Shown: piece by piece, positions 9,354 through 17,770 of the stretch
How the letters are laid out: every line of letters starts with the position of its first letter
Numbering within the stretch: the first letter of the stretch is position 1
Assembly (NCBI GenBank): GCA_026713865.1
Contig: JAPONQ010000088.1
Span: 44,894-108,893, forward strand
Direction of reading: 5' to 3'
Length of the DNA: 64,000 bases
From: Chloroflexota bacterium
Lineage (GTDB): Bacteria > Chloroflexota > Dehalococcoidia > UBA2979
The notes under the pieces: generated by a model
The model's input: only the letters and a program-made list of their open reading frames with translations
What the model was told of the DNA's origin: nothing
Database searches by the model: none
Position numbers and translations under genes: made by a program

Positions 9354-10457
9354 CTAGACGGCCGCGCCGGCGCCCGCGAATCCGAGCGCGCGCAGCGTCC
9401 CCGCCAGCGCGTCGAGACCGGAGCTCACGTCCTCCTCCGACACGTAGCCGAGGTGACCGAAGCGGACGATCTTCCCGCCGAGCGGACCCTGACCGCCGGC
9501 GAACACGGTCCCGTGCTCCTCGCGCGCGACGCGCAGGATGTCCGAGGCTGCGATGCCCTCGGGGACGCGCATCGCCGTGACCGTGTCCGACTCGACGCCC
9601 TCGGCCGCCAGCAGCTCGAGGCCGAGCGAGCGCACGCCGTCGCGGGTCATCCGCGCGAGCCGGCGGTGGCGCTCGTAGATGGCCTCGATCCCCTCCTCGA
9701 ACATCAGCTCCAGCGCGCGGTCGAGCTGGAAGAGCAGCGGTATCGCCGGGGTCCACGGCGTCTGCCCCGCCTCCAGGCTCCGGCGCGCGCGGCGGAGGTC
9801 GAAGTAGAAGCGCGGCGCCGTGCAGCGCTCCTGCCGCTCCCAGGCCCGCTCCGAGACGGAGATGAAGGCGAGGCCCGGCCCCATCATCCACCCCTTCTGC
9901 GATCCGGAGACCACGACGTCGAGCCCCCAGCCGTCGACGTCGACCGGGATCGAGGAGAGCGAGGAGATGGCGTCGACGAGCAGGAGCCGGTCGTGGTGCC
10001 GGACCGCCTCGGCGATCCGGGGCAGGGCGACGTTGGTCGCTCCCGTGGAGGTCTCGTTGTGCGTGATCAGGACGGTGCGGATCGACGGATCGGAGGCGAG
10101 GATGCGGTCGACCTCGTTGGCGTCGGCGGCGGTGCCGTGCTCGTGCTCGAGCAGCTGCGGGATGCCTCCGTAGGCGGTGACGATCTCCGCGAAGCGGTTC
10201 CCGAAGACGCCGATCGTCACCACCAGCACGCGCTCGCCCGGCGAGACGTGGTTGGCGACGGCCGCCTCCATCCCGCCCGTGCCGGAGGCGGAGAGCGTGA
10301 GCACCTCGTTCTCCGTGCCGTAGACCCGGCGAACGCCCTCCGTGGTGCGCGCGATCAGGTCGGCGAACTCGGGGCCGCGGTGGTTGATCATCTCGCGGCC
10401 CCCCGCCTCCGCCACCTCGCGCGGCAGCGGCGTGGGACCAGGGATGCGCAGGTTCAC
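9354..10457 (-). CDS. Class V PLP aminotransferase (serine-pyruvate/alanine-glyoxylate type)
   Basis: Fold type I aminotransferase of 367 residues. The PLP-binding Lys188 lies in SGSQKGWM; VDAISSLSS holds the PLP-nitrogen Asp162; SASGTGGMEAA is the phosphate-binding loop. By sequence it is closest to serine-pyruvate/alanine-glyoxylate transaminases, but its position directly upstream of serA suggests it supplies the transamination step of serine synthesis in place of SerC. That role is inferred from the operon; glyoxylate/serine interconversion is the alternative. GTG start with GAGGAG upstream and a good sigma-70 promoter at 10535-10563. Confidence 0.9.
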   Translation of the reverse strand: MNLRIPGPTPLPREVAEAGGREMINHRGPEFADLIARTTEGVRRVYGTENEVLTLSASGTGGMEAAVANHVSPGERVLVVTIGVFGNRFAEIVTAYGGIPQLLEHEHGTAADANEVDRILASDPSIRTVLITHNETSTGATNVALPRIAEAVRHHDRLLLVDAISSLSSIPVDVDGWGLDVVVSGSQKGWMMGPGLAFISVSERAWERQERCTAPRFYFDLRRARRSLEAGQTPWTPAIPLLFQLDRALELMFEEGIEAIYERHRRLARMTRDGVRSLGLELLAAEGVESDTVTAMRVPEGIAASDILRVAREEHGTVFAGGQGPLGGKIVRFGHLGYVSEEDVSSGLDALAGTLRALGFAGAGAAV

Positions 10458-10534
10458 GAGGGGACTCCTCAGCGGGGAGCGGCAGGGAGACCGGCGTCAT
10501 CCGGGAGGCGCTTCCCGAAGCGTCGGGCTGCGGG

Positions 10535-10563
10535 ATCGTACGGTCGCCCCCCTTGACGATCAA
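10535..10563 (-). promoter_or_regulatory. Sigma-70-type promoter of the aminotransferase-serA operon
   Basis: On the minus strand a TTGATC box (10558-10563) and a TACGAT box (10535-10540) are separated by exactly 17 nt, about 78 nt before the aminotransferase GTG. This is one of the two best-formed promoters in the window. Confidence 0.6.
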
Positions 10564-10616
10564 TCGCGCCCGGCTCCCCGCGCCGCGCGCGGGCGCGCGA
10601 GGTCGCGGTCGCTGCC

Positions 10617-10622
10617 TACAAT
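10617..10622 (+). promoter_or_regulatory. -10 box of selA, leaderless arrangement
   Basis: TACAAT ends 8 nt before the selA ATG at 10631, and no ribosome binding site is visible. Transcription from this box would start at or next to the start codon. Confidence 0.5.
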
Positions 10623-10630
10623 GCCCGCAA

Positions 10631-12166
10631 ATGGCGCAGGAGCTCTACCGCGAACTCCCCTCCGTCGAGCAGCTGCTCTCCGACGAGCGGGTGCGCTCGC
10701 TCGCCGCGCGCCACGGGCGCGAGGCGCTGGTGGAGATCGCCCGCGGCGTGCTCGACGACTGCCGGGCCCGGATCGCGCGGGAGGGTCGCGCGGCAGGGGT
10801 CGACTACGTGGGCGCCGTGATCGCGCGCGCCGGGACGCTCGAGCCCACGCTTGCGCCGGTGATCAACGCGACCGGCGTGCTCCTGCACACCAACCTCGGG
10901 CGGGCCCCCCTCTCGCGGGCGAGCCTCGAGGCGGTGGCCGCGGTCGGGCGCGGCTACTCGACTCTCGAGTTCGATCTGGAGTCGGGCGGGCGCGGATCGC
11001 GCGCCGAGCACCTGCGGGGGTTGCTGCGGCGCCTGACCGGCGCCGAGGACGGGCTCGCCGTGAACAACAACGCCGCGGCCGTCCTGCTCGCCCTCGCCGC
11101 CCTCGCCGCCGGCCGCGAGGTCGTGATCTCCCGCGGCGAGCTCGTCGAGATCGGGGGCGGCTTCCGCATCCCCGACGTGCTCCGCCAGTCCGGTGCGAGG
11201 CTGGTCGAGGTCGGCACCACCAACCGCACCTACGTCGCCGACTACGCGGAGGCGATCACCGCGGAGACGGCCGCGATCCTGCGCGTGCACGCCTCCAACT
11301 TCCGCCTGAGCGGCTTCACGGAGCAGCCCGCGCTCTCCGCGCTCGCCGCTCTCGCGCGCGAGCGCGGGCTGCTGCTCATCGACGACCTCGGCTCGGGCTC
11401 GCTCGTCGACACCGGGCGCTTCGGCCTCGCCCTCGAGCCGACGGTCCCGCGCTCCGTCGCCGCCGGCGCCGACGTGGTGCTCTTCTCCGGCGACAAGCTC
11501 CTCGGCGGGCCGCAGGCCGGGATCGCCGTCGGCCGGTCCGAGCCCATCGCGCGGCTCCGCCGCCACCCGCTCGCGCGCGCGCTGCGCATCGACAAGCTCT
11601 CGCTCGCCGGGCTCGCCGCGACGCTCGCCCACTACGCGCGGGGCGAGGCGGAGAGCGCCGTCCCCCTCTGGCGCCTGCTCGCCCGCCCGGTCGAGGAGCT
11701 GGAGGCGCGCGCCCGGCGTTGGGCGCTCGCGGCCGGCGAGGGGGCGACCGTGATCGGCGGGCGCTCGATGATCGGGGGAGGCTCGCTGCCGGAGGAGTCG
11801 GTCGCGACCGTGCTGCTGGCGCTCGAGCCCGCGGGCACGGAGCGGGGCGCAGCCGACGAGCTGGCGCGCCGGCTGCGCTCGGGCTCCCCGCCGGTGATCG
11901 CCCGCATCGAGGACGGGCGGGTGCTGCTCGACCCGCGCACGGTCGAGCCCGAGGACGACGACGCCGTGGCGGCGGCCGTCGCCGCGGCCGTGGGGCCGGG
12001 GCGCGGGGGGGCCGGGGCACGGGCCCCCGCCGGCGGGGGCGGGGGGGGGGGGGGGGGCGCGGGGCGGGCGCGCGCGGCCGGGGGGGGGGGGCGGGGGCGG
12101 GGGGCGGCAGGGGCGCGCCCCGCCGCCGGCGGGCGAGGGCCGGGGGAGGGCCGCGCTGGACGATAA
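10631..12166 (+). CDS. selA: L-seryl-tRNA(Sec) selenium transferase SelA
   Basis: PLP enzyme converting Ser-tRNA(Sec) to Sec-tRNA(Sec) for selenoprotein synthesis. Family features are clear: INATGVLLHTNLGRAPLS, VNNNAAAVLLAL, VEVGTTNRTY and the PLP Lys289 in FSGDKLLGGPQAG. The conserved protein ends near residue 455 (about base 12000). The remaining codons run through a Gly/Arg-rich stretch encoded by G homopolymers to the TAA at 12164-12166, so the true C-terminus is uncertain and may be an assembly artefact. No selB, selC (tRNA-Sec) or selD is in the window. Confidence 0.9.
   Translation: MAQELYRELPSVEQLLSDERVRSLAARHGREALVEIARGVLDDCRARIAREGRAAGVDYVGAVIARAGTLEPTLAPVINATGVLLHTNLGRAPLSRASLEAVAAVGRGYSTLEFDLESGGRGSRAEHLRGLLRRLTGAEDGLAVNNNAAAVLLALAALAAGREVVISRGELVEIGGGFRIPDVLRQSGARLVEVGTTNRTYVADYAEAITAETAAILRVHASNFRLSGFTEQPALSALAALARERGLLLIDDLGSGSLVDTGRFGLALEPTVPRSVAAGADVVLFSGDKLLGGPQAGIAVGRSEPIARLRRHPLARALRIDKLSLAGLAATLAHYARGEAESAVPLWRLLARPVEELEARARRWALAAGEGATVIGGRSMIGGGSLPEESVATVLLALEPAGTERGAADELARRLRSGSPPVIARIEDGRVLLDPRTVEPEDDDAVAAAVAAAVGPGRGGAGARAPAGGGGGGGGGAGRARAAGGGGRGRGAAGARPAAGGRGPGEGRAGR
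12001..12153 (+). repeat. G-homopolymer/low-complexity tract between selA and mutS2
   Basis: This stretch is almost only G and C and contains a run of 17 G (12041-12057) and one of 12 G (12080-12091), with many shorter G tracts. It could form G-quadruplexes, and it is also the kind of sequence where read errors or misassembly occur. It spans the doubtful end of selA and the missing canonical start of mutS2. Confidence 0.8.
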
Positions 12167-14534
12167 GGCCTGCCGCACGCTCGAGCTGCCGGCGGTGCTC
12201 GACCGCCTCGCCCGGCTCACCGCCTCCCCGGCCGGCCGCGAGCGCGCGCTCGCTCTGCGCCCGGTTTCCGAGCGCCCCGCCGTGGTGCTCCGGCAGCGCG
12301 CCGCGGCCGAGGCGGCCTGGCTCCACCAGGGCTCGGTCTCGCTCGCGCTGGCCGGCGCCCGCGACGTGCGCGATGCCGCCGGCGCCGCCGCCCGCGGGCT
12401 CAGGCTCGACCCCCTCGTGCTGCGGGAGGTGGCCGACACCGTCCGCTGCGCCGCCCAGGTGAGGCGCGCGCTGGCGCGGGCCCGCGACGGCGCGCCCCTG
12501 CTCGCCGCCGAGGGGCAGGCGCTCCCCGATCTCGACGCGCTCAGGCGGCTGATCGACGGGGCGGTCGACGCGCGCGGCGCGCTGCTCGACGGGGCGAGCG
12601 CCGAGCTCTCCCAGATCCGCGCGGAGATCTCCGAGACGCACGACGCGCTGCTCGCGCGCATGCAGTCGGTGGTCTCCTCGCCGGCCCTGCGTCCCGCCCT
12701 CTCCGACGCCATCGTCACCCAGCGCGAGGGCCGCTACGTCGTGCCCGTGCGCTCCGAGGCGCGCTCGGCCCTCCCCGGCGTCGTGCACGACACCTCGTCG
12801 TCGGGTCGCACGGTCTACGTGGAGCCCTTCGCCGTCGTCGAGCTCGGCAACCGCTGGCGCGAGCGGCAGGTGCAGGAGCGGCGCGAGATCGAGCGCATCC
12901 TGCGCGAGCTCTCCTCCGTGGTCGGCGAGTCGTCGGCCGATCTCGCGGAGAGCGTGGAGCGGCTCGCCGCGATCGACTGCGCCGTCGCCGCGGCGGCGCT
13001 CGGCCGCGAGCTGGGAGCGGGGCTGCCGGCCGACGCGGGAGCCGAGCAGCCGTGGCTCCACGACGCGCCGGGGGAGCTGCGCCTCCTGGACGCGCGCCAT
13101 CCGCTGCTGGTGTGGGAGGGGGGCGAGGTGGTGCCGGTCTCGCTCGCCGTCGGCGGCGGGGAAGGCGGTCTCCTCATCACCGGCCCCAACACCGGCGGCA
13201 AGACGGTGGCCCTCAAGAGCGCCGGCCTGATCACGCTGATGGCGCTCTGCGGCCTGCCGGTACCGGCGGAGCCGGGCTCCACGATCCCCGTCTACGACGC
13301 GGTCTTCGCCGATATCGGCGACGAGCAGTCGATCGAGCAATCGCTCTCGACCTTCTCCTCGCACGTGACGGCGATCATCGACGTGATCGAGCGCGCCGGC
13401 CCGCGCTCGCTCGCGCTGCTCGACGAGCTCGGCGCCGGGACCGATCCGGTGGAGGGGGCCGTGCTCGCGGTGGCGATCGTGGAGCGGCTGGTGGCGGCGG
13501 GCGTCACGCTCATCGCGACCACGCACCACGGGGAGCTCAAGGCGCACGCGCACGACCATCCGCGCCTCCTCAACGCCTCGGTCGAGTTCGACGTCGAGAC
13601 GCTCTCACCGACCTACCGCCTGCGGATGGGCATCCCGGGCGAGTCGAACGCGCTGGCGATCAGCGAGCGCCTGGGCATGCCGGCCGACGTCGTGGAGGCG
13701 GCGCGCGGCCGGGTCTCGGGCGAGGAGCGAGAGCTCTCCCGCATGCTGGCGAACCTCAGGGAGCAGCTCGAGCGCGCCGAGACGCGCGCGGAGGCGGCGG
13801 GTCACGACCGCGCCGAGGCGGAGCGCCTGCGCGCGGAGCTGGCGGCGAGCCACGAGCAGCTCGACGCGGAGAGCGAGCGGCGGCGCGCCGAGGCGCAGCG
13901 CCACCTCCGCGACGAGCTGCGCGACACCGAACGGCTGCTCGCCCGCACCAGGCGGCAGGTCGAGGCGGCGCGTCTCGAACAGGCCGATGCCGACATGGCG
14001 CGCGCGCGCGAGGCCGCCCGCGCCGTGCGCCGGCCCCCGCCCGCGCCGCGGCCGGAGCGGCGGGAGCTCCGGGGGCGGCTCTCCGTGGTGCCGGGGGCGC
14101 GCGTCTGGCTCGCGGGCATGTCCGTGCCCGGGGAGGCGTTGAGCGCGCCCGACGCGCGCGGGGAGTTCGAGCTGACGCTGGGCGCGCTCCGGACGCGGGC
14201 GCGGCTCGCCCAGGTCGTGCGCACGGAGGCGCCCGCGGGCGGCGAGGCCCCGGCGGTGAGGCTGCGCACGGGGCCCGTCGACGATCCCGGCGAGTCGATC
14301 GAGGTGCGCGGACGCACGCTCGACGAGGCGCTGCCCGCGGTCGAGGAGTACCTCGATCGCGCCGTCCGCGTCGGCCGCAGCCGCGTGCTCGTCATCCACG
14401 GCAAGGGGACGGGGACGCTCCGCCGCGCGGTGCGCGATCTGCTCGCTCACCACCCGCTCGTCGCGTCACAGGAGCCGGCCGAGCGCGCCGAGGGCGGCGA
14501 GGGCGTCACCGTCGCGCACCTCACGGCGCTCTAG
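12156..14534 (+). CDS. mutS2: Endonuclease MutS2 (ribosome-collision/recombination ATPase)
   Basis: MutS2/RqcU-family ATPase with C-terminal Smr nuclease domain; family members act on branched DNA and on collided ribosomes. The 792-residue product has Walker A GPNTGGKTVALKS, a DEQSIEQSLSTFSSH signature, Walker B LALLDELGAGTDP and the His switch ATTHHGELK. A long coiled-coil segment (about 510-620) follows, then an Smr domain (EVRGRTLDEAL, IHGKGTGTLR). The family N-terminus begins at LDDKACRTLEL, coded by CTG 12156 with GGGGGAGGG 5 nt upstream; the first GTG (12195) would remove 13 conserved residues. CTG initiation or a lost ATG in the G tract are both possible. Confidence 0.92.
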   Translation: MDDKACRTLELPAVLDRLARLTASPAGRERALALRPVSERPAVVLRQRAAAEAAWLHQGSVSLALAGARDVRDAAGAAARGLRLDPLVLREVADTVRCAAQVRRALARARDGAPLLAAEGQALPDLDALRRLIDGAVDARGALLDGASAELSQIRAEISETHDALLARMQSVVSSPALRPALSDAIVTQREGRYVVPVRSEARSALPGVVHDTSSSGRTVYVEPFAVVELGNRWRERQVQERREIERILRELSSVVGESSADLAESVERLAAIDCAVAAAALGRELGAGLPADAGAEQPWLHDAPGELRLLDARHPLLVWEGGEVVPVSLAVGGGEGGLLITGPNTGGKTVALKSAGLITLMALCGLPVPAEPGSTIPVYDAVFADIGDEQSIEQSLSTFSSHVTAIIDVIERAGPRSLALLDELGAGTDPVEGAVLAVAIVERLVAAGVTLIATTHHGELKAHAHDHPRLLNASVEFDVETLSPTYRLRMGIPGESNALAISERLGMPADVVEAARGRVSGEERELSRMLANLREQLERAETRAEAAGHDRAEAERLRAELAASHEQLDAESERRRAEAQRHLRDELRDTERLLARTRRQVEAARLEQADADMARAREAARAVRRPPPAPRPERRELRGRLSVVPGARVWLAGMSVPGEALSAPDARGEFELTLGALRTRARLAQVVRTEAPAGGEAPAVRLRTGPVDDPGESIEVRGRTLDEALPAVEEYLDRAVRVGRSRVLVIHGKGTGTLRRAVRDLLAHHPLVASQEPAERAEGGEGVTVAHLTAL

Positions 14535-15040
14535 GGGGGACCGCGGCTGTCGCCACCGGGTTCTGGGAGACCCGGTCCCGGCCGCCGGCCGGGAAGCGCT
14601 GGGTCGCTCCGGGGCACGGCGACCCGGCCCCCGGCGAGCGCGGTGCCCCCCGCCGGGACCGGGTGGTGTCGCCATCTTCCCTGCCAGGGCCCGGCGCCAC
14701 CGATCCGGGACGGCCAGCCGCGCTGTCTGGCAGCCGCTGCCCCAGATGGGGAACCTCGGCGCGATACGGTTCGGGCGAGCGCGGCATGGCCGGGAGGACG
14801 CCGCAGCGCCGACCGCGCGAGGCAGCTGACGGCCGCGGTGCGTTTCTCTCTCCCCGGGTCCGCTCGCAGTCGCAGGACGCCCGAGAGGCGGGATCGCGCA
14901 GCGACGCGACGGCGCAGGCACATCGCGCTCGCGAGCCGGTGATTGCCGCGGCGGCTCGGGTCCATCCTGAGGGGTCCTGCGCTACGATCGGTCACGCGCA
15001 GCGTGGCGCTGGGTCCAGATCGCCGGGGAGCCATCCGCAC
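14535..15040. other. 506-bp intergenic region with nested inverted repeats
   Basis: No convincing gene on either strand. Just after mutS2 a 7-bp stem (ACCGGGT/ACCCGGT, 14555-14576) could be a terminator without a U-tract. Its right arm (14570-14581) is also perfectly complementary over 12 nt to 14653-14664, so two structures exclude each other. A lone TACGAT box at 14983-14988 may serve the downstream ABC gene. Confidence 0.5.
14555..14576 (+). terminator. Possible terminator hairpin after mutS2
   Basis: 7-bp perfect stem with an 8-nt loop starting 21 nt after the mutS2 stop; no T-run follows, so the assignment is weak. Confidence 0.3.
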
Positions 15041-16291
15041 ATGACGCCGGACAGCCGTCAGATCGAGGTCACCAACCTGTGGAAGGTCTTTGGCGCCAAT
15101 CCGAAGGCCGCCCTGCAGCCGGAGCACGAGTCGATGAGCCGGGAGGAGATCCGGCAGGCACTGGGGGTCGTGGTCGGGCTCCGGAACGTCTCGTTCAGCG
15201 TGGACAAGGGGCAGGTGTTCGTCGTCATGGGGCTGTCCGGCAGCGGCAAGTCGACTCTGGTGCGCTGCCTCATCAGGCTCACGGAGCCCACCGCGGGGCA
15301 GGTCCGTTTTGAGGGCGAGGACATCCTGGCCTACTCGCCGAAACAGTTTGTGGAATTCCGGCGCAGCAAGGTCGCCATGGTCTTTCAGCACTACGGCCTC
15401 TTGCCGCACCGCAACGTCATCGAGAACGTGGTGTACGGCCTGGAAGTGCGGGGCATGGAGAAGCAGTCGAGGTACAGGGCTGCGCTGGAGGCGATCCGGA
15501 TAGTGAAGCTCGAGGGGTGGGAGAATAACTACCCCCGGGAGATGAGCGGCGGGATGCGACAGCGCGTCGGCCTCGCGAGGGCGCTGGCCACCGATCCGGA
15601 CGTGCTGCTCATGGACGAGCCCTTCAGCGGCCTCGACCCGCTCATCAGGAGGGAGATGCAGGACGAGCTCCTCGCCCTGCAGTCGGAGCTGCAGAAGACC
15701 ATCGTCTTCATCACGCACGACATGAACGAGGCCCTCAAGATGGGGGATGTCATCGCGATCATGAGGGACGGCGAGATCATCCAGATGGGTTCGCCCGAGG
15801 ACGTCGTGACGTTGCCGACCGACGCCTACGTCACCGACTTCGTGCGGGATGTATCGAGAGCACGGGTCATCCCCGCAAAGGCCATCATGAGGGAGCCAGC
15901 CGTCGTCGTGTACGAACGGCAGGGGCCTCGTGCCGCGCTGTACGCGATGAGTCAGCACGACCTCGATGCGGTGTTCCTGATCGCACGCGATTTCACGCTC
16001 AAGGGGGTGCTGACGGCGGACGAGGCCAAGGACATGCTCGTGCGCGGGAGAGAGTCGCTGGACGAAGCCACCATCCTCACGCCGACGACCACCGACCCCG
16101 AAGCGCCCATCGAGGAGGTCGTGGCGATGGCGGCCCGGAGCGAGCACCCCGTCGCGGTGGTCGGCGGGAACGGCAGTCTGCTGGGCGAGATCGACCGGGG
16201 AACGCTCCTCGCCGGGCTGTCGGGCACGGGGGCAGATCTGCCCGCGCAGGGCGACGCGCAGGAGGGGCGCCGGCGACCGGACTCGCGGTAG
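15041..16291 (+). CDS. Orphan glycine betaine/proline ABC transporter ATPase (ProV-like)
   Basis: ATP-binding subunit of the quaternary-amine transporter (QAT) family, 416 residues. Residues 1-60 contain the ProV-specific segment with GANPKAALQ. Walker A is GLSGSGKST, the signature MSGGMRQRVGLARAL, Walker B VLLMDEPFSGLDP and the switch THDMNEALK. A paired CBS-type region fills the C-terminus. Unlike 25638-29063 there is no permease or binding protein beside it. Its codons use more A and T than the neighbours (for example AATAAC and TTTGTGGAATTC), suggesting later acquisition. ATG 15041 has GGGGAG about 10 nt upstream. Confidence 0.88.
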   Translation: MTPDSRQIEVTNLWKVFGANPKAALQPEHESMSREEIRQALGVVVGLRNVSFSVDKGQVFVVMGLSGSGKSTLVRCLIRLTEPTAGQVRFEGEDILAYSPKQFVEFRRSKVAMVFQHYGLLPHRNVIENVVYGLEVRGMEKQSRYRAALEAIRIVKLEGWENNYPREMSGGMRQRVGLARALATDPDVLLMDEPFSGLDPLIRREMQDELLALQSELQKTIVFITHDMNEALKMGDVIAIMRDGEIIQMGSPEDVVTLPTDAYVTDFVRDVSRARVIPAKAIMREPAVVVYERQGPRAALYAMSQHDLDAVFLIARDFTLKGVLTADEAKDMLVRGRESLDEATILTPTTTDPEAPIEEVVAMAARSEHPVAVVGGNGSLLGEIDRGTLLAGLSGTGADLPAQGDAQEGRRRPDSR

Positions 16292-16451
16292 GGATCCCGG
16301 TTGCCCCGCATCCCCCGCCCCGCCACCGCACGGATCCGGCCGAGCCCCCTCGGGCACCCTGCTCCTACCCCATGTGCGTGACCGCGAACACCGCGGCCGC
16401 CTCGCTCCCGGGCCGGAGCGAGACCCGGCGCTGCTGGGCGTCCCGGGCTCA

Positions 16452-16467
16452 GGGGCTGTCGAGCCCC
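16452..16467 (-). terminator. Possible terminator after the histidine phosphatase gene
   Basis: A perfect 6-bp stem with a 4-nt loop (ggggct gtcg agcccc) lies 19 nt beyond the stop of the minus-strand phosphatase gene, in the 195-nt gap between convergent genes. No T-run. Confidence 0.3.
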
Positions 16468-16486
16468 CGGGGACGACGCGGGGCCG

Positions 16487-17119
16487 TCAGGGGGAGCCCG
16501 GCCGCTCCCTCGGCCGGGTGAGCGCGGCGAGATCGTCGTGCCCGTTGAGGGAGAGCAGGGCGTGCCGGTCGCCGTCGGGCGCCACCTCCGCGAGGGAGCC
16601 GTTCGGGAGATGCATCCGGACCCAGGATCCCTCCGGCACGCCGAGGACGTGCGCCAGGATGGCCGCGATCACGCCGCCGTGCGTGATCACGGCGGCGTGC
16701 CCGTCCCGGTGCCTGCCGGCCAGCTCCCGGAAGCAGCGCAGGACCCGGCCCCGGAAGGCCTCCGGCCCCTCCTCGCCGGGGAGCTCGCCCCTCCCCCACT
16801 GCACGAGGGTGATGCCGAAGCGCTGCTCGACCTCGGCCCAGCTGAGCCCCTCGGCGGCCCCGTAGCCGTACTCGCGGAGCTCCGCGCGGCGCTCGACCTC
16901 CAGGCCGAGCGCCGCGGCGAGCGGGGCCGCGGTCTCGCGGGCACGCGCCAGCGTGCTGCTGTAGAGCGCGGTGATGCGCGGCTCGCGGCGGCCGAGGCGC
17001 TCCGCGAGCGCGGCGGCCTGCTCGCGGCCGTGCGCGGTGAGCGGCTCGTCGCGCCAGCCCTGGATCGTGCCGGAGGCGTTGCCGGAGGACTGCGCGTGGC
17101 GCACGAGCAGGAGCGTCAC
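16487..17119 (-). CDS. Histidine phosphatase family protein (phosphoglycerate mutase-like)
   Basis: 210-residue branch-2 histidine phosphatase. The phosphohistidine motif VRHAQSSGN contains His8; SSTLARARETA supplies the second Arg; the distal catalytic motif THGGVI is near residue 145. Substrates in this family range from phosphoglycerate to cobalamin intermediates and small phosphosugars, and nothing here decides which. GTG start overlaps the Nudix stop by 4 nt, so it is the last gene of the permease-carbonic anhydrase-Nudix-phosphatase run. Confidence 0.85.
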   Translation of the reverse strand: MTLLLVRHAQSSGNASGTIQGWRDEPLTAHGREQAAALAERLGRREPRITALYSSTLARARETAAPLAAALGLEVERRAELREYGYGAAEGLSWAEVEQRFGITLVQWGRGELPGEEGPEAFRGRVLRCFRELAGRHRDGHAAVITHGGVIAAILAHVLGVPEGSWVRMHLPNGSLAEVAPDGDRHALLSLNGHDDLAALTRPRERPGSP

Positions 17120-17748
17120 CGCGCCGGGCCGCCCCCCGCGGCGAGCACCTCGAGGAGGTTGTGGAGGATGCGGCCGGTCGCTCCCCAGATCAGGGTGCGG
17201 TCGTAGAGGAAGGCCTCCTCCGATCGCGGGTGCCCGCGCACGAGCACCGAGGCACGGACGCGCGAGCGGGGGCTCCGCAGGTAGGCGAGCGGCACCTCGA
17301 GCAGCCGCTCGACCTCCGCGGCGTGCGGGCGGAAGGGGCCGGGCCAGCCCGGGTCGAGGGCGCCGACGAAGGGGGAGACGGCGTAGCCGGTGCCGGTGGT
17401 GATGTCGTCGAGCCGCCCGAACACCTCGACGGCGCCGGGCGGGACGCCGATCTCCTCGTGCGTCTCGCGGAGCGCCGTCCGCAGCAGCGAGTCATCCTCC
17501 TCGTCGCGCCGCCCGCCGGGGAGGCTGACCTGCCCCTTGTGGTCCTCCACCTGGGCGCTGCGCTGCTGGAAGATCACGCACTCCTCGCCCGCCCGGGCGT
17601 CGAGCAGGAGCAGCACCGCCGCCGGCCGGAAGCGACCGTCGCCCGGCACCAGCGCCGCCCTCCCGGCACCCGGCACCTCCCACCCGCTGAGCCGCGGCCG
17701 GTAGGAGGCGAGGGAGGCGGCGAGACGCTCGCGCCGGCTCACCCGCAC
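17116..17748 (-). CDS. Nudix hydrolase, CoA pyrophosphatase type
   Basis: 210-residue Nudix protein of the NudL/CoAse subgroup. The Nudix box begins at GGRRDEEDDSLL and ends RETHEEIGV, with all Mg-binding Glu present, and is preceded by GQVSLPGG, the pattern seen in CoA diphosphatases. The family splits CoA or its derivatives into phosphopantetheine and adenosine 3',5'-bisphosphate. GTG start, 22 nt after the carbonic anhydrase stop. The exact substrate is inferred. Confidence 0.85.
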   Translation of the reverse strand: MRVSRRERLAASLASYRPRLSGWEVPGAGRAALVPGDGRFRPAAVLLLLDARAGEECVIFQQRSAQVEDHKGQVSLPGGRRDEEDDSLLRTALRETHEEIGVPPGAVEVFGRLDDITTGTGYAVSPFVGALDPGWPGPFRPHAAEVERLLEVPLAYLRSPRSRVRASVLVRGHPRSEEAFLYDRTLIWGATGRILHNLLEVLAAGGGPAR

Positions 17749-17770
17749 CGCCCCGGCCCGCGCGTCACCC

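Noticed and set aside
7812..10556. A 914-codon open frame on the plus strand opposite serA and the aminotransferase gene
   Set aside because: It is a shadow of two clear minus-strand genes; the translation is His/Arg/Asp-rich with no family motif, as usual for antisense frames in high-GC DNA.
13052..15040. An in-frame upstream extension of the orphan ABC ATPase
   Set aside because: It overlaps mutS2 in another frame and has no homology-like content before the ATG at 15041.
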